Shown: positions 44,541-55,087 of the stretch, piece by piece
How positions within the stretch are numbered: position 1 is the first letter of the stretch
How the letters are laid out: each line of letters begins with the position of its first letter
Assembly: GCA_014281115.1 (NCBI GenBank)
Contig: JACONQ010000008.1
Coordinates: 1,922,001 to 1,986,000 of the forward strand
Length of the DNA: 64,000 bases
Direction: 5' to 3'
Origin: Laburnicola sp. R22_1
Taxonomy: Eukaryota > Ascomycota > Dothideomycetes > Pleosporales > Didymosphaeriaceae
Notes under the pieces: generated by a model
Told to the model about the DNA's origin: nothing
The model's input: the letters and a program-made list of their open reading frames with translations, nothing else
Database searches by the model: none
Position numbers and translations under genes: made by a program

Positions 44541-44589
44541 TTATATAAATGTATGTGTAAAGTCAAACGATGTGAAACTCACGGCTGAC

Positions 44590-45956
44590 CTGAGGTAGAC
44601 ATTCTTTTAAGCCACACTGGCTACCGTGGCAAGGATATACTAAAGGAGACCATCGAACAACAAGTAGTTGCGCTGAAATGGAGCTTTGCCGTCCAAATAT
44701 TCTGGTAGGCGAAGAGATCGAATGGAAAATTGTATATATACTAACACATGAACAGCAAGTAAATCCTTCTCAACATAGTCTACGCAGTACAGTACGAGGT
44801 CCTTATTTTCCGTACCGACTAAAGTGACATAATGTGCAAAACTCATGGTCTGGTTCTGTAACTGCTCGAATGATTTGGCAATTCGAATGAACTGTTGCAT
44901 GGTTCTACCTGGTGGCTCCCCTTTATGAGTACAGTCGTATCCTTTCGTTTTAAGCAATACTGACTGTATCGTTGCCCCCCGACCACCCGCTGATGGGATG
45001 CATACGCGCGTCGATCATCATGTTCCTTTTCCGAATCAAAGGCCAATGCTGGCATATTCAATGGGCGTTACACTTTGCTTGTAAGTATCACTTTTCAATC
45101 AAGGCCACGAAGACTTGGACTAACGAATGTGTGCAGTCTGGGTCAACATAGGATATCTTATTTCAACCACTATCGTGAACATCTTCCAGTGTGACCCGAT
45201 CCGGTACACATACCTAAAACCACAAATGGACCAAGTCGACGCCAACGGCAACATCACCCCGTACGGAAAATGCATCAACAGGCTGCAATTCATCATGTCC
45301 AGCTGCGCTTTGAGCATTTTCATGGATCTCATTATCATGCCTATCCTACCGCAATGGTATGGAATCTTCAAATGAAGCGCAAAACGAAGATTGCAGTCGT
45401 AGCTGTTATGAGCATGGGCTGGATGTAAGGCACCCACCCTACCCTCCAACTCGCCACGCTAACACAACAAAGAGCCACCATCGCCTCCATCATCCGCCTG
45501 ATTGTCTACTACTTCCGTTACGCACCCACCATCGATCGCACGTACAACATCGGCGTCACCTGGCCCATCATCGAGCCCTCGATAGCTATCATCGCGGCTT
45601 GCGTCCCCGCCATGAGACGTCTCATGACCTTTATCATGCCGCGCTACTTCTCAGACGACGCAGCATCCTATCCTACCTATCCCACACGCACCGCTACCCA
45701 CGCAACCTCGCGCCCAAAACGCTCCCACAGCTTCTCACACGACATGACCAAGGAAATTGAGCACGGCGCACCAGACAGAGACACAGACGGGCAGGGCTAC
45801 GGCATGACGCCGCTCCAGAATTCCGACTCGCGCGAGCTATTCGCAAAACAAGTGCCGCGTGTGCACCGCACGCTGAGCGTCATAACGGGCGTGAGCGAGA
45901 GTTCGAGCGAAGCTTACAAGACAGAGCCGTATGATGTCCTCGATTACAGGCCGTAG
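44590..45956 (+). pseudogene. Rhodopsin-domain (PTH11-like region) membrane protein, damaged
   Basis: The recognisable part is the second half of the fungal rhodopsin-domain family. From 45,135: FWVNIGYLISTTIVNIFQCD, CINRLQFIMSSCALSIFMDL and IIMP. After a one-base deletion near 45,345 comes MVWNLQMKRKTKIAVVAVMS. A 48-nt intron (45,425-45,472) leads to the last exon (45,473-45,956): IIRLIVYYFRYAPTIDRTYN, WPIIEPSIAIIAACVPAMRR and a hydrophilic tail ending DVLDYRP. A 55-nt intron at 45,080-45,134 is canonical (GTAAGT, ACTAAC, TGCAG). Upstream, KETIEQQVVALKWSFAVQIF at about 44,650-44,710 fits the third helix, but helices 1-2 are missing, replaced by the AT-rich block. A sequencing error could mimic the frameshift; the N-terminal loss stands regardless. 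Confidence 0.7.
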
Positions 45957-46867
45957 TTTGCTCTTTGAGATACCCCCATGCGAGGCGCATACCTTTATTC
46001 TTGCGCAAAAAATAATAATCTAAAATACAAAAGAATGTTTTACAATCAAATAAACAATTCATGACTCGCAAACTGACTGCATGCCGCGCTGATCGAAAAG
46101 AACGGCCGCCCCGCTAATTCCAAATCATCCCGCCAGTCAGTATCAGAAACTCTAATTCGTCCATCCAGCATCCACGATCATTGTCAATATATTGCCGCCC
46201 TAGATCCTAAGCGAACCTTATGCTCTAAGCGAATGGCATTCAGCGCTGTTAGTGTAATGGGACTGGGTCGCGCATAGTGGAGCCTTGTAAACATCGTGCC
46301 GTACCCCGGGGACCCAATTCGAGCGCGAGCTCCCAGTCTGAGAACCCTGTCTAGTCGCTACACTATGTACCTTTTTACACCAACTACGGAAACAGAGAGT
46401 ATGGCATGCCGTGTTCTTGGAGATGTTGTTCTTGTTCCTGGCTATGATGGCGCCTTTGGCGCTCACAATGGCATGTTGTTTGTGACATGCGAAGTGCTCA
46501 TGAGCCTCACATTGCTTTTAGATAGCAATGCGTGATTGGCAAACATGGAGTGCGGAACGCTTCATGAATTTCTACCCCTGGGTCGGAAACGCGCATACGG
46601 CATGTGTCAAGAATCAATCAACATCAACGCCCGACCCGATGCAGAGTGCAAAGCATGAATAATTCCTCTCGGACATCAGTGCCAAAACCTGGCATACTAC
46701 AAACATCGGGTCTACCCCGACTTGGAAAACCCACTTTCCCAATCAATGCCATGTACAGTAAGAATACCTCCACGTCTTCTATAAGCCTGGTGGAACCAGC
46801 AAGATCGTAATAAACCACCCGTAAGCTCGGGCAGCCCTCAACAAACCATTACGCCGGACTGGGTCTC
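45957..46867. other. Intergenic, 0.9 kb, no supported gene
   Basis: This separates a plus-strand and a minus-strand gene tail to tail, so it holds two 3' ends. Small open frames have no motifs. Confidence 0.45.
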
Positions 46868-49460
46868 TCAAATGGGCAAACCCTCTTCATCCTGACTTTC
46901 CGGCGCCCCGCTAACAGCACCATATATCCTCACAGGAACCTGCACCTCGAAGCTCTCCGCCGCCAACCGCTCCGCCGCCGCCAAAAGAACACCTCTCTTT
47001 TCATCCGACGATATTTCCTCCAGCAAATCATCCCAATATGCCTGCTCTCCATCCTCATGGGTCAACCTCGGAGTGATAAACTCCACTCGTATCTTCCACT
47101 CCAGGCTGACGCCGCTAGTAATAAACTCTGGTGTCGCATTTGGGGGTATCGTAGGAGAAAATGATAGTTGCTGGGCATAAAGAGCATTTTCGGAGAAGGA
47201 TGCGTGCACTTTGCGTGTCACGCGGTATATAGATGCGTTGGATCGTAGGGCTATTGCTGGATCCACTTTTTCTGAGGACTCTAATGAGACGTGGAGGGAG
47301 TAGCAGGGTATGTCAGAGTTGGTGAAGTCGATGACAGCGGCCATGGTTTCACCCAGCCTGTATGATGGTCGGGCAAGATTGATGACGGCAACACGCCGGC
47401 CACTGCGGGCGATTTCGAATCGGTTAGCGCTTTGATTCGCGGCACCGGTCAGGTTACTTCGAAGTATGGCAAGGTCGATGGCCTCTTTCATATTTTGCGG
47501 TTCTTCGGCCATGGAAGAAGAGCGCCCAGGGATCGTGTCGGTGGGCGACAAGAGTCCCATGCTTGAATTTTGTCTTGGCCTGTCCAGAAGGTTGTCCACA
47601 TAGTCTAAGAACTCGTCGAAGTCTGCGGTATCTTGACCTGGTTTTGCAAATGTCTTCTTGCCGGGAGATCCATTCGTCGCGCCGGCGTCAGCATCGACAC
47701 TGGAGGTCCTGGCCTGATCGCGAAGGATGATATAAGGAGACATTAGATCGTGACCCAGAATTTCTCCCCGACCTACTTCCATTTAGTAATTTCCGGGATC
47801 CTCGTGCTGATATACGTACTGTTCACGCTGCCAAAGACCCGGAAAGGTACATCGACTTGCTTGACCTGTTGATCCCGAGCGGACCCCGGCCGCTGAGTAC
47901 CTATGGTCAAGTGGTAGACTACCTTCATCGACCTTCCTTTGTGGGTAGGAGGCAGGCCTCGTGGCAGAGTAAAACTATAGGTGTAGCTACGACTTTCGCC
48001 TGGCGCGAGTTGTAGATCGACAAACAGAATGGACTGTGGCGTAGTAATCAATGGTACCGTCTTCAAGCCTGCGATTCCTCTCATCTCCCGTATACTCGAT
48101 GGTTCTGATGTGCCTAGTAATCCTCCTATGGACTCGCCAATATTTGACCATCCGAGTGCACCGAACAAGCCGCTTTCGCGCTTCGTACGTTCGACGCCGA
48201 CCACACCACCCCCGCCCTGCCCACCCACGACCCCCTTTCTCTTGACTTCCTCAAACGGCGCTTGGTTGATCAGAGAACCATCTAGTGTGAAAGACCCCAT
48301 GACTTGCGCGTAACCCATCATGAGTATTTCAGGTCGTTTCTGTTGACCAGGCGGAGCTAACTGCGAGGTTTGACGTTGGTGTACTATCCTCGGGAGAAGG
48401 CGAGCTGTTTGTGGCGCTACGTATTCGGAAAGCAATGTTTCCGTCGAGTTGTTGCTCATCGAATAGAACTCGCCGCTACTCCTCGGTGTCCCATTCATGC
48501 TCGATCCTGACAATATCCGCGCGATTGGCGACAAGGTATCGATATTCGGGTTTAGGGGAGCCTCGTGAGGCACTTTTGGCGAGACGTCTCGTTTCGGGGG
48601 CGAGCGTGCTGTGTTGCTACTTGTCGTGTCATCCTTATTCGGAGGCTCGGGCGACGAATCGTTCGGCGGAGGCGACGCGGGGAATTTGAATGATTGTGAG
48701 AAAGACGCAGACGGTTTCCGCGTGGCGCTTGGGAGTGCAGGAGTATTTGGATCGGTCGCGATCCCTGATTGTCTTCGAGCGGGCCGCGCGGGTAGTGGAG
48801 CGTGGTGAAAGGGTTCATGGATGGTTGGTGGGGAGCCCCCACCCAGGCGGGGTGGTTGTTGAGTGACAGAGCGGTAGTCAGGCGACGTGACTGTATCATG
48901 TTCAGCAAGCAACATTGGTTGGGAGGGCCGTCGGTACCTGGAAAGGGACCAGGTCGGCCTGGCACGACCTGCAGGCTCGCAGACCGGCCGTGGCCGCGCC
49001 TCGGCCGTCGCGCCGAAGCTGCTTGCTCGTGGGTGACGTCGGTAGCTGCATCCGTGCCCATTGATATTATCGACAATGATTTTCCGTGGCCATGCCTGCG
49101 TCTGGGCGTCGCGCTTCCGTTGCTGAAGGCTGCGCCGGGCGTTGTGGGCGATCTGCCGTCGCCCACGGACGACTGGGTATGCACCGACTGCGCTGTCCGA
49201 TGGCCGCGGAGGTGCTGGGGCGGGCCCAGCGAGGCAAAGGACGAATTGCGCGAGACCGACGGGCGCGTGGACGAGTGCACCGGCGGCAGTTTGCGCTGGC
49301 GCTCCCCGCCAGGCGCAAAGCCCTTTGCCGTCCGAATGGGCGACTTGTCGCGTCCTTCCGGCGGGGCCACATTCTTGAAGGTGATTGTGCACTCAATATC
49401 TTCGCCGGCGAACACGGTCGAGTGCGTCCATTGCACGAACACGCGGATGTTCGAGGACAT
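46868..49460 (-). CDS. RGP1: Rgp1 homologue, subunit of the Ric1-Rgp1 Golgi Rab exchange factor
   Basis: Three exons on the minus strand: 49,460-48,938, 48,890-47,820 and 47,772-46,868, joined by two 47-nt introns (GTACCG...GCTGAAC...ACAG and GTACGT...TTACTAAA...GTAG), both phase 1. Summed length 2,499 nt gives 832 residues without a stop. The start MSSNIRVFVQWTHSTVFAGE, DIECTITFKNV is the conserved Rgp1 N-terminus. Residues about 50-350 are Ser/Pro-rich and disordered. The core follows: ILFVDLQLAPGESRSYTYSF, RSMKVVYHLTIGTQ, VDVPFRVFGSVNS, GHDLMSPYIILRDQA, RRVAVINLARPSYRLGETMA. The end is SFEVQVPVRIYGAV. In yeast Rgp1 with Ric1 activates the Rab Ypt6 at the Golgi for endosome-to-Golgi retrieval. 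Longer than the yeast protein because of the low-complexity insert, as usual in filamentous fungi. Confidence 0.92.
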
Positions 49461-49954
49461 GGTAGGGAGGGCGGCCAGGGACGCGGGCGGCGGATCGTGG
49501 GCAGCTCATCGGTGGTATTGGATCAGCGACATGACTTCGGGCAGCCTTCAACCTGGACGCGTCCGCAGCGGATTCACACCGACGCCTGCAAAAAAAAAAC
49601 GGGCGAGAGCTGCGGATACCGTGACGCGATGCACGAGGCTCGTCATGCACAACCTCGGGCATAGAATGATCCGCCCCGGCAAAAGGCCTAGGCCGGAACT
49701 CGGACTCGGGTCACAATGTCACATCACTACTTTCTTATCCACGACAATCGTATGAGGATATGAATTCGTTACAGGCTCTATGTGTCTTGAACCACGTGTG
49801 TGTTCTTTGCCTTCTCAGGGCCAGCGCATCCACCGTTCCGTCAAACCCAGAATGGCGACATGAGATCGTCTCGGAATCCCTTTCTTCCTCGTCGTCAGTT
49901 GACTCCCAAGTATAAGCAACAAACAAGCCATACTTGGACGATATCCATGTCAAC
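49461..49954. other. Short intergenic / RGP1 promoter region
   Basis: GC-rich DNA between the RGP1 start and the 3' end of the coiled-coil gene, both on the minus strand. A 9-A run lies near 49,590. No gene. Confidence 0.45.
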
Positions 49955-50474
49955 CTACTCCTCCTTGACGCTCTCTTTGCCGTCCGTCCTTGCGCATGTG
50001 GTCATGTTCACCAGCTCAGACAATCCGGCCCATTTCTTCCTGATCTCTTCAAGCTTTTCAGACCGGAGCATATCTTCTTCGTTGAGATGCTCCTTAAGGA
50101 GCGCTTCCAGGTCCGCCACTTTTAGATCGAGTGATGAACGATCATTTTCGGCTCGTCGCCTCGCGATGTTGTTGTCAACTTCCATCTCGTCTGCTTTGTT
50201 TTGGAGGTGTTTGGTCTGTTTGGTCTTCCGTTCGAGCTCTTGCTCTAGGCACTCCATTTCGTTGACCATCTGCTCGAATAACTCTCCTAGCCTGGTTTGG
50301 CAGTTTTGCGCACTTAGCAACGAGTTTTTCTATGTTTTCACATCAGTCTCTTCGAACGAGCAGTGGTTCGGGACAGCTTACCGCGACCTGTAACGTCTCC
50401 CTGGTAGTCTTGATAATGCGCGAGGAGCTAGGTTTGACTGTCGACTTGCGCGCATACCGCTTCATCTCAGGCAT
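49955..50474 (-). CDS. Small coiled-coil protein, 155 residues
   Basis: Two exons, 50,474-50,382 (31 codons) and 50,329-49,955, separated by a 52-nt intron (GTAAGC donor, CTGATG branch-like site, CATAG acceptor) in phase 0. It starts MPEMKRYARKSTVKPSSSR, a basic Ser-rich N-terminus. Residues about 35-135 form a continuous predicted coiled coil with heptad Leu (LGELFEQMVNEMECLEQELE, LKVADLEALLKEHLNEEDML, KLEEIRKKWAGL). The tail TDGKESVKEE is acidic. No membrane segment. The size and layout recall small kinetochore or chromatin adaptor proteins, but I do not recognise the family and give no function. The spliced frame is closed and consistent, so the gene itself is likely real. Confidence 0.75.
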
Positions 50475-52887
50475 GGCGACACGGCGTGAGAAGAAGCAAA
50501 GGCCGATTTGGGGTCAGAGCGAAAGTGACGTGAATAAAAGCTGGTTTGGGATCAGAGCGAAAGTGTGACGTTGGCGATGGGAATATAAGTCGCAGAATGG
50601 CGTTAGCTTAATGCTACACTTCGTTTTGAAGTGAAGGCGAAGACGAAAGTGAGAGTGGAGGAAATAGCCAGGTACATGGTTGGACACAAGGCGAAGGTCA
50701 TCGCAGGCAGGCGCGACTAATCTTACAACACCTATTAACGACGCGCACCTTCCCTGACCAATCTTTCAGTCCCAATTACTCTTTCAACCCCCATAGTGCC
50801 CCCGCCTCTCACCCCATGATGTGGAGTCCCCTTGTCAACCCACATCTCACCTCCCCAGAACTTCTATCTCTAAACCCCAACCACAACCAACACTCCGCGC
50901 TCCCCCAGCACCCGAAATGCAATTAAAGGGCAAAACATATTAGTACCCACCCTCCAACATAACCCCGTATCAATCCGCAACAGGTACACTTCCTTCAAGC
51001 AAGCAACAGAATGCTGCGAAGACAAAAAAAAATCAATTCCACACCACGGCATACAATACACCAGATCTAGCTCCCAAATCAGTGGTTTATCATCACACGC
51101 CGTCCTAGGTGCCGCAATGCCCACTTCCAAGTTCTGTGCCATACCTCCACACCTCTACATAACCATCTTCCCGCCCACCGCGCCACCTACTCAGCACCAC
51201 CACCTTCACCGCTAGTACGCCAACCAAGCGCACAAAACACAAACATCCCGTCTGTACATCTTCAAGCTCAGCCGGGAAGCACCGCCCTATTATCCTAGAA
51301 ATAACAACAGATATGCCTCCATCAGACGATACACACTCTAAGAACCCTGCACCGCGAAAGCCACAGTCCCTAGCGCACCCATCGTCTTCAATATACCTAC
51401 CTGCGGCCCACCGCAGGAGTCGCCGCATCATGAATGCTTTGTACAAATTTCTTCCCTGCTCCTCGCATCTCCTCGCCTCTTCTGCCTTTACTTCTCCTCG
51501 GACTCGGTGCACTGAAAAACAGACGCCCATTGGGAAATCGTGAGATGCGGTGAAGCCACGGCATATGGCGGTACATTCTGCGGCAGTCAGGTAGTTGCAT
51601 GTCACACTGTGATCTTCAAATGTAATTGTTTGGGTCCCAAGTCCAGTCACCACTGCTCCAGCTCCAGCTCCAGCTACCCAACAAAAAACTTTCCCCTTTA
51701 CTTACAAATCCAGCCCTCCATCAATCACTGCAAACCAGTACCTGAGCGACGTGCAAAATAATACCCACCTTCCCACCCCACACCCAGCCAAGCACCCCAA
51801 ACACATCAACACATGCGCTACCTCACCACCACCAGCACCACCAACAGTCACTACACACACCCAAAAAAACCTCACAAATCCACTCTTTGTAAACCTTGTC
51901 ATAAACATTCAGATGCACTATTTATTCTCGCATCGACGACGCGCATCCTAGGCTACCATCCCCACACCACTCAAAACTCAAAGCATGAGGCATGAGGCTC
52001 ATAATTCCATTCCCCACTCCACTCCAAAAACATCGCAGTCGCAATCCCACACCATAACCACCAAACTCCCCAGGAGGCCCAAAGGCACCCGATTTTCGCC
52101 AACCAGAGAGATATGCAATCAAGAACCGCAAAAGCAGAAACAAAAACCCAAGACGACTCGCCAAAAAGGACAGACAGCCACAAAAGGTAAATGCAGATGG
52201 AAGAAAGAAGGAAAGAAAGGAGAATGCCAAAACGGCGCGGCTCCATGTTCTTGAATTGAAGAGAGAAAAAGAGAACATTGTCGCTAGACCGGTTTCTTCA
52301 AAGCCTCCGCCCCGCGCCAAAAGAAGATAGACATTAAAAAAGTGTATAGAGAGGTCAGCGCCAGTCCAACCCGAAAGCCAAGAAAGCGGTCCCAGAAAGT
52401 CGTCGAAGTTTATACAGCGATGCATAAAAGAAGGCCGTGATATACATTGGCGCCGTAAATAGTTGCACAAGGTAGAAACCGGTCGCCAGCAAAATAACCA
52501 CCCAGTGTAAATAAGACAGTGTCGCAGTCGAGGGAAGGCAGACAATTGGTCGGTTGGAAGCCGTGGCCAGTAACAGCTCCAAGCGCCATGCCAGAAGTAT
52601 CTGCTGGTCAATTAAGTCCCAGGGGGGACACGCCGAAAAACTCCATCCACCGACCAGTGCAAATGCAATCAAAAGTACAATGCTTCAGTCTTACCTTCGT
52701 AAACAGGGTATCGCCGAGTGGGACTCTAGCAAAGAGATGAAAACGTATCCCGGTACGTATTGTTGTGGTAGGTTGGTGTTGGAAAAGGTCGTGGCCTTGA
52801 GCGTACTGAGCTGACGAAAAGAACCTTGGATCCGATAGAGGGGCACAAATCAAAAAACTTGATCATGTTCATTCGATTGTGAGTTCT
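50475..52887. other. Intergenic, 2.4 kb, pyrimidine-biased, no supported gene
   Basis: This includes the promoter of the coiled-coil gene and the 3' region of KRE6. From about 50,740 to 52,030 the plus strand is strikingly C/A-rich (runs such as CCCACCCTCC, CACCACCAGCACCACC). Minus-strand open frames at 51,105-51,653, 51,922-52,611 and 52,355-52,672 overlap each other in different frames. They are rich in Trp, Phe, Leu and Cys as expected from the base bias. The last one shows a possible hydrophobic hairpin but no homology I recognise. Confidence 0.4.
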
Positions 52888-55087
52888 TCAGCTCTTGCAA
52901 TCATGCATGAACGAGTTCTGCGGCCAGTCGTATTTTGTCGATTTCCTGCAAACAGTCAGCAGTTGGGAGATGGCCTAAGAGGACATACTACGTACCAGTC
53001 CGTCAGATTAGGGTTGGCGTAAGGCTCAGGATGTTCTCGGATATACTCTGTAGAGGGGTAGCCTTCCGGGTCGCAAGTCAAAACCTGATTTTTATCTTCC
53101 GGATCCTGGTAGATGCGAATGTAGTCAATCCGCATGGTAGCAGGATAGAGTTTATTCAGCTCCTCGTGGTTAACAGCAGCAAAGGAGTTGGACATGCCCA
53201 AGTTGGCAATGACCGACATAGGCTCCTCGGGAATTGTGCGCTGACCGATGTTGCCATTGGGTCCCATTGACTGAGCTTGCAGACTCCATGTAGGTGAGTC
53301 TCCAACGTACCACGTGATGAATCCATCCTTGCCGGTCGTGTACTCGAACGCGTACTTTTGGTATGCTTTGCCGTCATACCAGTCATTGTTGAGGTTCGAA
53401 AGCCCCGAGAAAGCCTGCTGGAAGGGGCCGCCCTTGTAGGCATTCATCTCGGTTATACGCTGGTCATAGACCTCGACAAAGTCTAATCCAAGTCAGCACA
53501 CGCAGATTAACCTGTAAAGGAACTTACCGTAATTAGGCTGGTACCAAATATCAAATGGCGCTACCTGCAGAGATTGAGAGACCGAACCGATGGCGTTCGT
53601 TTGACCTGGACCGAGATAGATAACGGAGCCCTCCAGAGCATCGATCTCGGGGGCGCTACGCGAGTTGCCAGGACTAGGATGGTCTTCGCCTTTACATGTA
53701 CAGGCGGGCAATCGCATTCCAGGAAGATAGCTGATGCCATCCGAGGAACTCTGATTAGGTGTGATGCCGACATCGCACTCATCGTGGTAACTATAGGGCC
53801 ATAAACCTTCTGTCGTAGCGAGATAACCAGGGCGCGCAAGATTTCCCATGGTCCAAAAACCTGGCCAAAAGCCGCTCACGTTACCACTTCCGGCCAGCGA
53901 AATACTGGCCTCCAGGTGGCCGCCCTTGTAACAGAGCTTGTTCCAGGATTGAACCATGCCGGAGCGGAAGTTGAGGCCGTGGCTTGGGTGGTTGACAAAC
54001 TCTAGGTTGAGCGTGCCATTCGCGGTGGAGGCTGCATCTGGATCATACCACTAAAAGGTGGTCAGAATCATGTTACTAGCTTGCGCATTCTCCGACTTAC
54101 CTCCAAATCCATTGTCGCACCATACCAGATATCAACGGCCTGGAAATAGGGATCATCACCGTCATAAAACGTGCGGCCGTCGGTGTTGAACTCATCCGAA
54201 AATACTAGGTGCTGTGTTTTGCCATTGTGTGATTTTCGAGTCAAGGCACTTTTGGGAGTATCCGGGTCAATGAGAGCTCTACGAATGTTCTTCAAGTACG
54301 GCTGCTTTTCTTTTCCAGGGATGCAGAGCGGATTGTTTGTGCAGGGCGACTTCTCAGGCTTAGTCACCGATTGAACAAAAGTCCTAGAGCACGTCAGTTC
54401 CGACCGGCAGCCACATGTGAGCAAAACATACAGTACTGGATACCCAATGAACAATACAAGCAGCCCTACGGTGAGAATCACCAGCGCGCCCACGTTGGCA
54501 ATTCCTCGTTTTGTACAGACGTCGCCGAACGAACAAGTCTGCTCCTTCTCGTTGGGGTCGGGATTATGTAAGTAATCGTCTTTCTCGACATCCTCCGGGA
54601 ATAAAAGCAGGCCTGCTCCGGGGGTAATGTTGTACTTTTCCGATACAGTTTGAGTGTTCAGATCCTCTTCACTTCCTGCCCGCGACGGCGCTCTCGAGTC
54701 GTCGAATGGGGAGGCGAATGGGCCATATCTGGAATCACGGCTCCCTACAGACTCGGTGTCCCAACTTGACCTCCGCGAGGGTGGCGAGCGCAGCGGCGAT
54801 TCGTCTCGGAATGAGCGCGTCCTTGACTTCTTCGGCGGCAAGAGGTGTTCTGCGGACTCTGCGACTGTGTCATTGCGGTAGAGAGGGGATACGGAGGGCG
54901 GCGATCGCAGGCCTGGGCTAGCTGGCGTAGGTGCAGTCCCGGGGCGCACTGGCGCGGTTAACGAGCGTGAGGAGTTCTGGCGCGCGGTGGTAGGCCGTGG
55001 GGCGGGCGTCGGGGCGTCGACAATGTCCGAGGTGCCAGAATTGAGGCGGATGTGCGGGTTGGACCGCGGCGACTCGGGCGGCGACAT
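52888..55087 (-). CDS. KRE6: Kre6/Skn1-type beta-1,6-glucan synthesis protein (GH16-like)
   Basis: Five exons: 55,087-54,432, 54,383-54,101, 54,050-53,528, 53,482-52,996 and 52,945-52,888. The introns are 48, 50, 45 and 50 nt, all with GTAHGT-type donors and CTGAC-type branches, and phases agree. The 2,007-nt CDS encodes 668 residues. Residues 1-190 are a Ser/Pro-rich cytosolic tail. A single membrane anchor is at about 200-222 ([20 protein letters not shown]), making a type II protein. The luminal domain has [52 protein letters not shown] and the catalytic-type [10 protein letters not shown]. It continues with [18 protein letters not shown] and ends [14 protein letters not shown]. Kre6/Skn1 proteins act in the secretory pathway in cell-wall beta-1,6-glucan formation. 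Yeast has two paralogues; the family call does not separate KRE6 from SKN1. Confidence 0.95.

Noticed and set aside
24097..44545. The FAD oxidase and the gene at 44,590 as two halves of one gene split by the block
   Set aside because: The right-hand gene is a rhodopsin-domain membrane protein with no FAD-binding motif, and it lies on the opposite strand.
46238..46330. tRNA-like stretch with TTAGTGTAATGG (A-box-like) and CTTGTAAA (anticodon-loop-like, TGT)
   Set aside because: The acceptor, anticodon and T stems do not pair, and there is no GGTTCRANNCC B box at the right distance.
51105..51653. Minus-strand 182-codon frame
   Set aside because: No domain or plausible start context; composition is explained by the C/A skew of the opposite strand.
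52355..52672. Minus-strand 105-codon frame with two hydrophobic stretches
   Set aside because: It lies downstream of the KRE6 stop in biased DNA and overlaps equally long frames in other phases; no family or splice support.
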